Shown one piece after another: positions 44,694 through 57,443 of a DNA stretch of 64,000 nt (its first letter is position 1; every line of letters begins with the position of its first letter). Location of the stretch: NCBI GenBank assembly GCA_025201375.1, contig JAIWZP010000010.1, positions 62,001 to 126,000 of the forward strand, read 5' to 3'. Source of the DNA: Gongronella butleri. Lineage: Eukaryota; Mucoromycota; Mucoromycetes; Mucorales; Cunninghamellaceae. The translations under genes were made by a program, and so were the position numbers. A model generated the notes under the pieces. That model made no database searches. It was not told where the DNA came from and was given only the letters and a program-made list of their open reading frames with translations.

Positions 44694-45921
44694 CTATGCG
44701 TTGGCCTTTTCGAATTCGTTCATGTAGGCGATGAGGAGGTCGACCTCGTTCTCGGGCAGCGAGTTGTAAATGGAGGCGCGGATGCCGCCGACGGAGCGGT
44801 GGCCCTTTAGCTGGACCATGTTGCGCTGCTCGGCACCGGCGAGGAACGCCTTTTCCAGGTCCTCGGACGGCAAGCGGAACACGACGTTCATGCGGCTGCG
44901 GTACGCCGGGGCCACGGGGCACGAGTACAGCTTGCTATCTTCAATCGCCTTGTACAGCTTGTCAGCCTTTTGCTGGTTGGCGGCACCGATGCCGGCGAGC
45001 CCGCCCTGCTCTTGGAGCCAGTCGAGCACGAGACCCACCATGTAGATGCCAAAGGTCGGTGGCGTGTTGTACATGGAGTCATTGTCGGCCATGGTCTTAA
45101 AGTCGAGCATCAGCGGGCGCACAGGGCCAACGGCAATGTCCGTCAGCAAGTCCTTTCGCACAATCACAATCGACACACCCGCAGGGCCCAAATTCTTTTG
45201 CGCACCGCCATAGATCACGCCAAACTTGGACACGTCAATGGGTCGCGACATAAAGTTGGACGACACGTCCGCCACCAATGGCACACGCGCATCCACCTCG
45301 GGCACCGTGGCAAATTCAACACCGTGCACCGTCTCATTGTCGCAATAGTACACGTAGGCCGTCTTTGAGGCGTCCGAGAATTGCCATTGCGACGCCTCGG
45401 CCACGTTGCCGTACTTGCCAAACATCTTTTTACTGTCCGTGACGCGATTCACCTTGACATCCGGGTTGGCCGTCGCCAGGCGGTCCGCCTCTTGCGCAGC
45501 CTTGCTCGACCACGCGCCAGAAACAATGTAATCGACGTAGACGTCGCCCTCCGGCTGCTGCTTCCGCTTGGCCGCCACCAAATTATAGAACAGAGCGGCA
45601 AATTGCGTCGTCGCGCCGCCCTGCATGAACAGAATCTCGTAATTGTCGGGCACATCCATCAGCTGCTGAATCGCCGCCTTGGTATGCGCCAACACCTTGC
45701 CAAAGGTCTTGGAACGATGCGACAGCTCCATCACCGACATGCCGCTATTGTCAAAATTCAAAAGCTCGGCTTGCGCGCGCTGCAGCACAGCCTGCGGACT
45801 GGAGGAAAAAAAAAAGGGCGTGGTCAGCCGTGTTCTTGTTTACTTTTGGCCCTGTTGTGTGCGCAATGCCTTACATTTTGGCCGGACCGGCGCCAAAGTT
45901 AAGCACTTGAGGGGTTGTCAT
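44694..45921 (-). CDS. SER1: Phosphoserine aminotransferase
   Basis: PLP enzyme of serine biosynthesis (3-phosphohydroxypyruvate plus glutamate to phosphoserine). Exons complement(44694-45798, 45875-45921) give 383 residues, the usual family length. The start MTTPQVLNFGAGPAKIPQAV matches the conserved N-terminus. Also visible are GMSVMELSHRSKTFGKVL, ILFMQGGATTQFAALFYNLV, YIVSGAWSSKAAQEADRL, VYYCDNETVHGVEF, ADVSSNFMSRPIDVSKFG and the PLP-lysine motif VIYGGAQKNLGPAGVSIVIV. The C-terminal LKGHRSVGGIRASIYNSLPE binds the phosphate of the substrate. The Ile codon at the intron is AT|T. Confidence 0.97.
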
Positions 45922-46238
45922 GGGTTTCGATTCTGTTGTTTGGCGAAAGAAAAAAAAAAATCGAGTGGAAAACGTGGAGAACGTAGCGTTTTTAAAGAAC
46001 CGCTACCCAAGATCAGGCCAAATTTGGCAATCAAAGATCAAATTGGAGTCATCCTGACACCGGTTCTTGTCGCTCACTGGCTGATATGAGCGATGGCGAG
46101 AGCGCCGGACTTTTATTCCACATCTGGTACTTTATGCGCGACAAGAGCAAGAAAATGTCACAAAAAAGCCATTTTCTTTTTGTGTTTTTATTTATTTGCG
46201 ATCGACCGAGGGCCATTGGACGAACCGAACGAATTGAT
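45922..46238. other. Intergenic between SER1 and PYK
   Basis: No gene; upstream region of the aminotransferase gene and 3' flank of pyruvate kinase. Confidence 0.6.
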
Positions 46239-47255
46239 CTATGGGGCGATGATGATGCGCAGCGTGTTGGTGTTACCCAGGCCACCGCGCCAGCCTTGGA
46301 CGGCCACGACCGCCTTGCCACGATCCAAAAGGCTAACATTCGAAAAAAAAAGAGACGTCCATCGATGAGCAATCTGTTTTAAATGCGAGGAGAGATGTGA
46401 TTTTTTTCTTTTACCCGTATTTGATGCCCTGTTCCATGCCCCACATGATGCGAAGGTCGACATCCTCCTGCCAGGGTGCATTTTCTGCGGGACTAAGGTA
46501 CGAGGGGCTGGTGGCGACCGACGAGACCCTGGCGACCGATGGCTTGGGGTAGACAAAGGGGAAGCAGCCGCGGTACAAGTGGACCTGGCGCGCGGTGGTG
46601 GGGTTGCGTGTGATGACGATGATGGGCGCGTGAGGCCTGTATTTGGAGACGAGACGCGCCGAATTGCCGGACGTCGTCAGCACGAGGATCGCACCGACAT
46701 TCTGCTCATGCGCCGCACTGACCGCCGCACATGCCACGGTCTCGGTCGTTTCGGTCGGCAGCGGCGTCAGCGCCCGGATCTCGTTAAACACCGCAGGGTA
46801 GCAAAACGCAGACTCGGCCAAAACACACACACTGTGCATCGTCTGCACGGCTTCCACAGGATAATTGCCCTTGGCCGTCTCGCCAGATAACATCACGCAG
46901 TCCGTGCCGTCCAGAATCGCATTCGCCACATCCGACACCTCGGCACGCGTCGGCCGCGGGTTCACCTTTTTTGGAAAAAGAAAAAAAAAAGATCGAATGA
47001 GCTTTTTTTCATTTTTCATCTTGCCATCATTGCCATGCGCGTCTTACCGTCATGGATTCCAGCATTTGCGTCGCACTATGGAAACAAAGAAAAGAACATG
47101 AAAATGGTAGTCCACCGTGGCTCCTTTTTCATACCAAATCACAGGCTTGCCGGCAAGATTGCAAAGCGCAATCATCTTTTTCTGCGCGATAAAGACGCGC
47201 TCGAGCGGGATTTCAATGCCCATGTCCTACACACCAAGGGGCAAGGGCGCGTCAG

Positions 47256-47299
<44 letters not shown>

Positions 47300-48510
47300 C
47301 GTGGGTTGCTTACGCCACGGGCAACCATGATGCCGTCGGTTTCCTTGAGAATCTCCTCAAAGTTGACGACACCCTGGTGGTTCTCGATTTTAGCAATGAT
47401 TTTGATGTGTTTGCCTTCTTCGCCAAGCAGGCGGCGAATGTCCTTGATGTCCTGGCCACGGCGGATGAACGAGACAAAAAACATGTCGACCTTGTTCTTG
47501 ACGCCAAAGAGAAGGTCCTGCTTGTCCTTTTCAGACAGCGCAGGCAAGTCCACATCGGTGCCCGGCAAATTCACACCCTTGTGCGAGCTGAGCGTGCCAT
47601 TGTTGATGGCGCGCACGCGCAGACTGTCAGCCGCGACGTCAAGCACCTCAAACGACAGCACACCATCATCAATGTAGATCGTCTTGCCCTTGCTGATCAC
47701 CTTGGGAAGGTTCACGTAATCAATAAACATGATCTTGTCGTCACATTGGTCTTTGTGCGCGTCATCCACACTAAACGTCATTTCATGACCCGCCTTGATC
47801 GGCACCTTTTATATAAAAAAAAAAGACGCGTGAGCGCGTGCGGCCGCATGACCCGGTCAGACACCCCCAATTTTCAAAAAAAAAAAAGCCTATTTGGCGC
47901 GTCATCCTCCCTTTTTTTTTTTTTTCCTAGACGCAGCCACCACTTACATCGACACCATCCTTCATGTTGCCCGTGCGGATCTCCGGACCCTTGTTGTCCA
48001 AAGCAATGGCCACTGGACGCCCAGGATACACTGCAAAAAAACAAAAAAAAACAAAAAACATAGAATCAGCCGTTTTGCTCGAGTGTCCAGTGGTGATTTT
48101 ATGCTTACGTTCCATGCTCTTTCGCGTGTTGTCAATGACGGATTGGTGGTACTATAAGAAAGCTTGGTGATGAGCAGCTGCTTGGAAGCCAATGGCCTGG
48201 CGATGAGGATACCTCGTAAGAACCATGGGAAAAATTCATGCGCACCACATTGAGGCCCGCGTTGCGAAGCTGTGTGATCATTTCCACGCTGTTGGTCTTG
48301 GGCCCTGGCGTAACAAAAAAAAAAAAAAGTGGGCGTTCAGCAGCCACCACGCTCACACGGCGCTTGAACTAGTCTCGATTTTGTTTTTGAGTTACCAATA
48401 GTGCAAACAATGCTGGATTTCCGGCTGCGCGTGGGCGGCATGTCGACATCCATCTGCGCAACGCGCTGAAGGCTCGAGAAGATCATGGGGGACGAGGTGT
48501 TGGAGGCCAT
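46239..48510 (-). CDS. PYK1: Pyruvate kinase
   Basis: Last step of glycolysis (phosphoenolpyruvate plus ADP to pyruvate plus ATP). Nine exons, complement(46239-46332, 46415-46965, 47048-47075, 47135-47226, 47314-47805, 47948-48030, 48109-48151, 48213-48304, 48396-48510), join to 529 residues without a stop. Catalytic features: [45 protein letters not shown], the Lys/Glu pair in [10 protein letters not shown], the metal site [15 protein letters not shown], and [10 protein letters not shown] and [20 protein letters not shown]. The C-terminal effector region ends [20 protein letters not shown], keeping the loop that binds fructose-1,6-bisphosphate in yeast enzymes. Exon 7 is 28 nt. The 87-nt intron 47227-47313 contains a 38-base T run (A on the coding strand). 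Confidence 0.97.
47260..47297. repeat. 38-base homopolymer inside a pyruvate kinase intron
   Basis: An uninterrupted T run on the plus strand; it fills almost half of an 87-nt intron. Confidence 0.9.
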
Positions 48511-48988
48511 GATTTGAAAAAAAAAATAGAAACAAACTGAGAAAAAGAGTGAAAGAGAGAGAAAGAGAAAAAAAAAAGGGAGGCCAACCTTTTTTTTTTT
48601 AATGCTATTTTTTATGCATCTGGGTTTCTGGCGTTGTCGACGGACGAGGAGTGGACGGGCCCCGTGGGCTGACACAAACAGCTGATGCATCCGTTCGCCA
48701 ATTATGGATGAACGGGTTTGCTGTCCCCAACAATGGCCTTGCCAGCATGATCCACGGTCGCATGGCCAATGGACCTTTTTTTTTTAATACGAGGATCGGC
48801 GGATCGAGCGGGCATTGGAGAAAATAGGAGGAAGGTGCGGGATTTCAGGGCAAACAGGCATGAAAAAAGAGCCATCTGGCTGTCAAATCGACGGCTTTTG
48901 TTGTTTTTCTTCTCCTCCCCCCCTTTTTCTTCTTTTCTCGCCTTCTCTGCCGGTCTCCTCCCCCCCCTATTTTTTTTACTTTGCCACC
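48511..48988. other. Divergent promoter region of PYK and GIR2
   Basis: No gene. Separates the start of the minus-strand pyruvate kinase gene from the start of the plus-strand GIR2-like gene; contains A/G-rich tracts near 48520-48590 and a C/T-rich leader at 48905-48985 ending in TTGCCACC before the ATG. Confidence 0.6.
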
Positions 48989-50062
48989 ATGACAGGTACA
49001 TCTTGCTTTTTTGGCCGGTTTGACCGTTTTAAACACGGGATCTTATGTTTTTATTGTTTTTGCTTCCACTTAGACTATGCTGAGGAACGCCAAATGGAAC
49101 TCGAGGCGCTCGAGAGCATCTATCCCGATGAATACCAGCGTAAAAACTTGACGACAAGGCGCGCGGCCACGGAGATCTCACGCGTTTTTTTTCTTTCTTT
49201 CTGACAATTTAGCCATCAGCGACACTGAATTCACCATCAGCATTTACCCCGATGAGCAAGACAATGACACGCAGTGTAATGACGCATTTGCGAAGCAATT
49301 GGGGGAAACCAATGGCTGACCTTCTCTCTCTTTCTCTTTTTTTTTTTTTGCAATGAAATCCCTTAGATGGCGTATCATTGCGCGTAAAGTACACGCCCAA
49401 TTACCCGGACGAGCTGCCAGAGTTTGAAATCAAGGACCTGGAGGGCACGCTTTCCGAGGAACAACACACACAGCTGATGAACGAGCTGAGGCAAGCGGTA
49501 AGGCCATTGATTAAAAAAAAAAAAAGAGGTCATCTGGCTCCATTGGTGCTTTCCAGCGCGCCAATGGCACTCTTGGGATTGCAAAGCGACTGGTCATGCT
49601 CACTTTATTTTCTAGGGCGAGGAATCGCTGGGCATGGCGATGATTTTCACGATGGCGTCGTACCTCAAGGATCAATTGAACGAGCTTGTGATGGCGTCGC
49701 AGCGGATTGTGCAGCAGGCGGCCGACGAGGCGCGACGCAAGGTGGAGGAGGCCGAGAATGCAAAGTTCCACGGCACCAAGGTCACATTGGAGCGATTCAT
49801 CGAGTGGAAAAAGAAGTTTGACAAGGAAATGGCCGCCGTCGACGAAAAGGAGCGGATGGCGCGCGCCAAGGAGCTCAAGGGCAAGTTGACAGGTCGCCAG
49901 CAATTCGAGCAGGACAAGACGCTCGCGTTGTCCGACGCCAAATACATGGAAGAAGGCGACGAGTCCATCGACATCACCCAGTACGACAAGGAGGACCGCA
50001 GCGCCAACGACGACGATAATGACAATGACGACGCCGTATGGAAGCGCTTCCAAGACGAATAA
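48989..50062 (+). CDS. GIR2: RWD-domain protein, GIR2/RWDD1-like
   Basis: Partner of the DRG-family GTPase Rbg2 and of Gcn1 in yeast, linked to translation control. Exons 48989-48995, 49074-49139, 49213-49275, 49367-49497 and 49616-50062 give 237 residues. Exon 1 is 7 nt (ATG ACA G). The RWD domain (about 5-110) shows EERQMELEALESIYPDEYQ, SDTEFTISIYPDE, VKYTPNYPDELPEFEIKDLE and MAMIFTMASYLKDQLNELVM. A charged helical region follows (FHGTKVTLERFIEWKKKFDK), then an acidic C-terminus (AKYMEEGDESIDITQYDKED ... FQDE), as in the family. The small first exon was chosen because GACTATGCTGAGGAACGC must be joined to an ATG, and the Kozak-like CACCATG at 48986 fits. Confidence 0.92.
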
Positions 50063-50322
50063 TAAAAAAAGGGATCATTGCTTTTAAACATACAAAAAAA
50101 ACTTGGGCGAATTGTCGTAAAAAGGGGTCATGGGCGTGACAAAACAAGACGGCGACGTGTGCGATTTGACGCGAAAGACAATTTGAGCTGAAAGGCATGA
50201 GCGCTCAAAAACGTGGTGCCACGTTTTCAAATCCCGCCAATGCCTATATAAAAGGCAGGGACGCCCTTTTTTTTTTTTCTTTCCCTTTTTCTTCATTTCT
50301 TTACACCCTGCCCTCTGGCCTG

Positions 50323-53300
50323 ATGAGCGGATTGACGACCTTTTTGCAGACGGAGCTGCTGACGCTGTCGAGCGAGGCGCGCAGGAAGCACCCTGATATC
50401 AAAGAGGTAAGAGGTGCTGGCAGGTGAAAAACGCGCTTTTTTTTTTTGTGCTCATCCATCAGCATTTTGGTTTTCCTTTTAGGCGGCCGAGCGTCTCAGC
50501 GTCATCTTGCGCAGCTTCAAGGAACGACCAGGCCACAGTGTGTCCAATGGTAAGCGCGGATGCGTCATTGTCCCTACACGGTGGCATGTTTGACCATTGG
50601 TCTTTTTTTTTTCTTTCTTTAGAGCTGGCGAAATCCGAGGACGCCCTGCGCCCGTTTGTGCTTGCGTGCGAGACAAGGCAAATCAAGCTTGTCACCATTG
50701 CCATTGGATGCATTCAGAAGCTCATCTCGTACCACGCGATCCCAGAGGTAAAAAAAAAAAAGGGGGGACCATGGGCAACAGGGATAAAAAAAATGAAAAA
50801 ACAGACACTTATCGCCGTCTACCTTTCCTCTAGACATCGGTACGCAGTGTGCTCCGTACATTGACGGACATTAGCGTGCACGGGGTAGACATCCAGCTGA
50901 AGATCCTGCAGACGGTGCTTCCATTGTTGACGAATTACAAGAGTGTGCACGACGATGTGCTTGCCGAGGCATTGCTGATCTGCTTCCGCCTGCAGGACTC
51001 CAAGATTGTCGTTGTCAACAACACAGCTGCCGCCACACTGCGCCAGCTCGTCATTTACGTGTTTGACAAGGTCACCGACGAGGATACGCAGCCACCGACC
51101 GCCGAGCCGGCTCATAGTATTCGTTTGTCCGACGATTCTACGATGGCGCTGCATCCATGTGCAAAGGACGCGTACTATCTGTTTCAAGATCTTTGCCTGC
51201 TGACCAACAATGAGGCGCCCGAATACTTGCGATTGACGCGTCTGTCCAACACGTTTGGGCTCGAATTGATTGAGAGCGTGCTGACGAATCATTATGCGCT
51301 CTTCCGCGAGCACAAGGAGCTGTGCTCGCTGCTACGCGAGCGTGTGTGCCCCATGATCATCAAGACATTCTCAGAAAAGCATGATTTCCCGCAGACCGTG
51401 CGCCTGACGCGTGTCGTGTATATCCTCATCAAGCAATTCAGCCAGCTCTTGGTAACGGTTTATTTTTTAAAAAAAATCGGAGGGAGGGAAGGGAGGGCAA
51501 AAAAAAAAAAATGCGCTTTTTTCTCACATTTTTTTCTTTTCTTTTAAAAAAGGTGACCGAGTGCGAGGTGTTTTTGTCAATGTTTGTCAAGATTCTTGAG
51601 CCTGACAATCCGCTGTGGCAGCGCGTGCTTGCCATGGAGATCTTTCGCGGTGTGTGCGGCAACCCGGCCTTGTTGCGCAATATTTTTGCGTGGTACGACG
51701 CGTCGGATGCGCGTGCCACGCACGTATTCCACGACATGATCACGGCATTTGGGCGGCTGGCCACGGAGAAGCCGACATTGCTGGGGGCCACGCAGGGCGG
51801 CCGCGACAGCATCGATTTTAGCTCCGGCGGCGCATACCCGACGAGTGGCAATTTGATCACGACCGCATCCACATCCGTGTCCGCCGACGGCACGCACCAC
51901 ACGTGTCTCAGCTCTGCAGGATCCACCATTCGCATCCAATGCATCGACCAGCTGGACAAGGCTGACCCACCCGCGATCCCGGACACGTACATCTTTTATC
52001 TTGCGCTGCTGTGCCTCAATTCCATCGCCGACGGCCTGGCTGGGTTCACGTTGCCACGCTTTTCAGCGGTCACATCGTCGTCTTCCTCGTCATCGGCCGC
52101 GTCGTCGCCGGCCATGCCACAAAAGACCAAGGAGATCAAAGAAACGGACGAAAAAGGTGATGATGACAAGGACCTTTTGCTTGTGACGGCTATGGCCAAT
52201 GCCGCGTGGCCTGGACTGCTTGCGGCCATGTCGTTTTTCATCACGGCGGACCTCGATCAGGATCTGTTCCAGAGCACATTGCGATCGTATCAGAACTTCA
52301 CCAATGTCTGCGGCATTTTGGGTCTTGTGGTGCCACGCGACGCGTTCCTGACGAATCTATGCAAAAACGCGATCCCGTCGATGCCGGCCGTGTCCAGCAA
52401 GGGCGCCGCTGCAGCGACCGCCACGTCGTACGCCGACCTGACCGCGCAACAGCAATTGTTAATTGCCGCCATCACGCTCAACGAGAAGAATCTCTATTGC
52501 TTGCGCATCCTGCTCAACATCACCATGTTCCTCGGCTCTGTGCTCGATGCGTCGTGGTATCTCGTCCTCGAGACCCTGCAGCAGGCCGATTTCTTGCTCT
52601 TCCACAGACCAACACCAAAAGGCGCAGCACCACCCACACCCACCGCCAATGCTGCTGCCGCCGCCGCCCCACCTGCACACAGACGCGCACTCACCTCGTC
52701 CTCGTCTTCCGGTGCCTTACCTCGTACGTAGTACATTGGAGCGAGAATGGCGAAAAAAAAAAGATGAAAAATGGGGTCAAAAGCGAGCAAAAAGAGCAAA
52801 CGAGCGTGACATTTACACTTTTTTTTTTTCCTACTTTTTAAAAGCGCCATCCAGCTTGTCACAAGTCGTGGACGCGGACCATGTGGCCATCATCTCGACG
52901 TCACTCAATCGGTTATTTGAAAACTGCGCACAGCTGGACGATGGCGCGTTTCTTGCCTTTATCACAGCGCTGTGCCAATTGAGTGCCGACTTTAGCGGCG
53001 CGCCCTTTGGCCATGGCAAGCACGAGCAGTCGTCACGCGCGGTAAGCTCCTCCCTTTTGCCTTTTGAAAAAAGGCTCATTTTTTTCTTCATTTTTTTTTA
53101 GAAATTGTTCAATGAAAAGTCGTTTGTGGTGGACAAGTTGCGGACGGTGACATTGTTGAGCATGAAGCGATTGCTGGACAAGGCAGATGGCGACGATTTT
53201 GAGTGTTGGGATCTGATCATGTCGCATTTCATTGCCACTGTGAATTTTGTCGGGACCCCCGGGGCGATTCGCAGCCAAGTGTGCGATACGCTGGCCGATA

Positions 53301-55367
53301 TCATTGTGGCGGCCATGGACTACATTCTGGCGCACCAATTGGACCAGCGGGCCACGCAGCGGCTGCTCAAGGCGCTGGATCAGTGCATCAGCGGCCAATC
53401 GGGCGTCGCCTTTGAGCCCGTGCAGAAAATGGCGCTGGAAACATTGCACAACATTCTCCAAACCAGCGGCCATTCGTTCACGCACGGTTGGCACCTCATT
53501 TTTGACATGCTGTGTTCCGTCACGAGGCAACACAACGACATCACTTCACCGCATCTCGGTGACAATGACGAAAACGACGAAAATGACGACAATGACGCGT
53601 CCGTCCCGTTCAGCCCGTCCGCCGACAGTGCCACCACGGCCACCGTGACATTGACATCGCCATCGCCCTCAGCCACATCCATGAAAAACGCGACGGGGCT
53701 AATCAAAGTGGCGTTTGCAAGTCTGCAGCTGATTTGTACGGACTTTCTCGCGCTCTTGTCGCCCGATTGTCTGCGTCTTTGCATTGTCACGCTGGGTGCC
53801 TTTAGCTCACAGCGCGAAGATCTCAACATCAGCCTCACGGCCGTCGGACTCTTATGGAATTTGTCCGATTTCATCCAAACCAAGCGCATGACGCTTGCCA
53901 CCACGGAAGACGAGGCGGACGAAAACGACGACGATGAACAAGACATCAAGGACCAGATGAAATTAGACCGCGTGCTGGAAGACGAAACCGACGGCGAAAG
54001 CGAAAAAGACAAGAAAAAGGTGCTGCACGTGCTGTGGATGCTGCTTTTGCTCCAATTGTCGCACGTGTGCGTGGACGCGCGACCCGAGGTGCGCAACGGT
54101 GCCATCCAGACGCTGTTCCGCACCATCTTGATGAACGGCAGCGTGCTGGGCGGGCGCCAATGGCAAGCGTGCCTGTGGCAGATCCTCTTCCCGCTCTTGG
54201 ACGCTATCAAAACCGCGTCGCGACGCGCGGCGGAGCTTGAAAAGGAGACCAATGCGTTCCAAAAGAATCCGTTGGTCATGCACCATTCACGCGACACCGC
54301 CGACAAGCAATGGGACGAGACAAAAGTGCTCGTTTTGCACGGAATTGCCAATATTTTCCGCGATTTCTTGGCCACGCTGCACTCGCTGCCACAATTCGAC
54401 GACACGTGGCAATCGTTGCTCGCGTACCTCGAGGACCAATGCCTGCACGCCAACCAGGAGGTCGCCCTCGCCGCCGTCAAGAGCCTACACACCATGGTCA
54501 CACCCAAAGACGATAATGTCAAGATTGAAATCACACGTCGCGTCCAATTGTGGCGCATTGCATGGCACGCGTGGCTGCGCATCGGCCAGGCCATCATCGA
54601 CCCTGACCAGCAGCCTCATGGCAAGCAACAACAGCAACAGCAACAACAATTACAACAACAGCAGCCCATGACCCAGGAAACCCTGTCGGCACTTGTTCTC
54701 GTGTTTCAGCAGCTTTATGACGACGACATGCGCGCCGAGTTTTCATTGGCCGACGTCCAGAGCCTGCTGAACGTGCTGCGCAATCTTTTGGTATACCCAC
54801 ACAGTCCGCAATATCGCCTCGATATTGACCACCTGTCGCCGCTCCAAGACGCCGTCCTCAACGTCATACACCAGCTCGATCTCCATGTCAATGGCATGCC
54901 GCCGCTCGTCCTCATGGACCTCTGCGAGTACATGACCCTCGCGTTCCACCCATCCGTCGCGTCGCCCATCGCCAATCATAATGGTCCCTCACTCACCTTC
55001 ATCGCCCTCAACAAGCGCTGCAGCACCCTCATTGCCGACCTCTTTAAACAACACGCCAACCAGCTCGCTCTCTACACAGATGGCGTCTTTGAACGCGTCC
55101 TCATGTCCTATGGCGTCGCCATGAAACTCAAATACGACTGCCCCGTCGCTTACAAGCACGGCGACGATCACACACCCCTGTGGAAACTCGCAAGCAAGGC
55201 TTTCCTTGACGTCGTCTGTGTCGGCCTCGACGCCATGCATCAATTCGGCCAAGGTACGTGTTTATCGGGATGAGAAAAAAAGGAGGGGGAAAAAGTGAAA
55301 AAGTGAAAAAGTGATGAAAGAGTGAGAGGGCCCGAGAAAAAATCAAAAAAGGCCAGAAAAAACGAAG

Positions 55368-55405
<38 letters not shown>

Positions 55406-56902
55406 AAAAAAAAGCCAGAAAAACAAGAATGTTCTGATCGTTTTTTTTTTCTTTTTCTTTTTTTTTTATAAAAAAAACAGAGGTGCCAGACGATCGCTTC
55501 CTGGGCGTATGGCGCACGCTCGTCGACATTTTTGAAGGCAATCTGCTGTCCACAAGGTAAAGACGGAGTTTGAAATCGTGTAGACGCGTCGCGTCTTTTA
55601 TGCTAACGCGACATTTTTTGCACTTTATTCATTTTTTTAATTAGCACGCCGCCGTCCAATCTGTCGATTGAAGAGCTGGATGTGGACGAAGGGTTTGACA
55701 TTTCGATGCTGAGCATGATTCAAAACGATCTTGTGTTGTACATGGGCCAGGCGCGCGTGTCCATGGAGATCATTCACAAGCTGGTGCATGTGATCCGCCA
55801 AAGTTCACGCCTGTACTTTGTCGACGATCAGGACTCGCACCACCACCGCGATGCGCCTGCTGCTGCCGCTACTACTACAGCCGCCGCCGTCGCAGCCGCC
55901 GCCATCAAACCAGCCCACCCACCAAGCACCACCGCTAGCCCGCGCCGCTCCGAGGACCTGATCGGCACAACAGGCACCATTGTTCCCGTCATGAAGGAAT
56001 CATTCGCCTATGCCGCATTCGGCATGCTCTTCCAGCTATGCTCCGCCGAAAAGAAAGGTAAAAAAAAAAAAAAGAGAAAAAAATGAAAAAAGAAGCAAAA
56101 AAAAAGCAAAAAAAAAAAAAGAAAGCGACTGTGGGCTCAATTACTTCCCATTCATTGTAGATCACCCGGAGGTGCGAAAGCGCATTGCGCAGGGCACAGT
56201 CCCCGTGCTGCTGGAGCGCTGCGAGACCATTTTGCGCAATTATACCATGGATGAGCCTCTGCTCGGCCGCTGCCCGTTCCCAAGGTACCTGATGGGGTGA
56301 GGCTCTCATTTTTTTTCTTTGTGGGGTGTATGATGTCATGAAAAACAATGGACTGATTAGAATGCTGTTTCTTTTATTATTTCTTTTTTTCTTTTTTCTT
56401 TGTTGACGCCATGTGATCCGCCCTTTTTCTCCCGCAATGTCAGAGTGCGCAAAGAAGAGATGCTCTTTTTCCTGCGACAGGCGATCCAGCTGCAATTGCA
56501 ACAAGGGATCGTGGACCAGCCCAAACAAGGTAGGCATTTGTTCTGCTCCCCCCCTTTTTTTTTTTTTACAAGCGTCATGTGTTTTGCCACGTACAATGCG
56601 CGCCTTTATACTTTCATTTCTTCCGCGTTGCCCCGCCGCACACCACAACGTATACGCGCACGCGCACGCACGCGACGCGTAAAAAAAAAAAAGCACTGAA
56701 AATCTAACATGCCCAATTTGTCTTTTTAGGTGATTTGAAGTCCATGCTGCTTTCCAGCTCGCGTGCCCATCTGTTTTATTTGTACCCGTCGTTCATCCGC
56801 ATGCTGACATGCGACGACCCGGCCGTCGTCGAGCTGATCCGCGAGTGCTTGCGCGTTGCAGGCCTAGAAATGGGCTTTGAAATGGGGCCCTCCGAGGTCT
56901 AA
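50323..56902 (+). CDS. MON2: MON2-like protein (Sec7-related, DCB-HUS scaffold)
   Basis: Large peripheral Golgi/endosome protein related to Arf-GEFs but lacking a Sec7 domain; in yeast it works with Dop1 and Neo1 in endosome-Golgi traffic. Twelve exons: 50323-50406, 50483-50549, 50623-50747, 50834-51451, 51553-52723, 52845-53041, 53102-55253, 55481-55556, 55645-56057, 56161-56284, 56444-56529 and 56730-56902. They join to 1761 residues with no stop. The N-terminal DCB region is clear: FLQTELLTLSSEARRKHPDI, ALRPFVLACETRQIKLVTIA and VNNTAAATLRQLVIYVFDKV. The HUS region has FGLELIESVLTNHYALFREH and FLSMFVKILEPDNPLWQRVL. C-terminal HEAT-like helices include LLLLQLSHVCVDARPEVRNG, and the end reads ELIRECLRVAGLEMGFEM. 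Poly-Gln (about 54622-54664) and acidic insertions are lineage extras. Confidence 0.93.
55375..55399. repeat. (AG)n microsatellite in a MON2 intron
   Basis: A short AG repeat inside the 227-nt intron 55254-55480, which also carries several A and T runs. Confidence 0.85.
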
Positions 56903-57443
56903 TAGCCAAATAGAAAGCAACATCACCCATCATTAAAAAAAAAAGAAAAAGAAAAAAAGAAGCTAAAGGTTCAATCCTACAGGTCTTGGTCACAAATTCC
57001 TCGTTTGTTTGTGCGCAAAAGGGGAAGCTCGATAAAATATGGCTAAATTGCGTTTTTTTTTTTTTTTTTTTGTCCAAACAAAGGAGCTCATGCCAAAAGC
57101 TGTCAGGGGAAAAAGGGCGGAGAACACGAATTGGGGGGAGGGGGAGGGGGAGACAAGGGTCACATGAGACGTGACCAAAGCAAATTTGATGCAGCCCATG
57201 ACGACAACCGTCGTGCTTTTTCAAGCTTTTTTTAGGGCTGCGGCGCAGGCTCACGGCCTTTTTTTTTTCTTCTTTGTCATTGTCAGGCTTGCTGCACGAT
57301 GTGCTTCTTATATTATTTGTTTGTATTTTTTTTGGAATTCTTTATTTTGATGCTAAAAAGAAAAAAAAAAGATTAAGACGAGGGGAGGGGGGATTTCCCA
57401 AGGGGCGACGCGCGCCAAGGCGGGGGCAGAAAAAAAAAAGGGA
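56903..57443. other. Convergent intergenic region
   Basis: No gene; shared 3' flank of MON2 (plus) and the bZIP gene (minus), with A-runs at 56936-56965 and a T-run near 57052-57070. Confidence 0.6.

Noticed and set aside
47035..48063. Long plus-strand frame over the pyruvate kinase gene
   Set aside because: Antisense shadow of conserved pyruvate kinase exons; it contains poly-F from intron T-runs.
53380..54597. 405-codon minus-strand frame over MON2
   Set aside because: Antisense shadow of the long MON2 exon; no domain.
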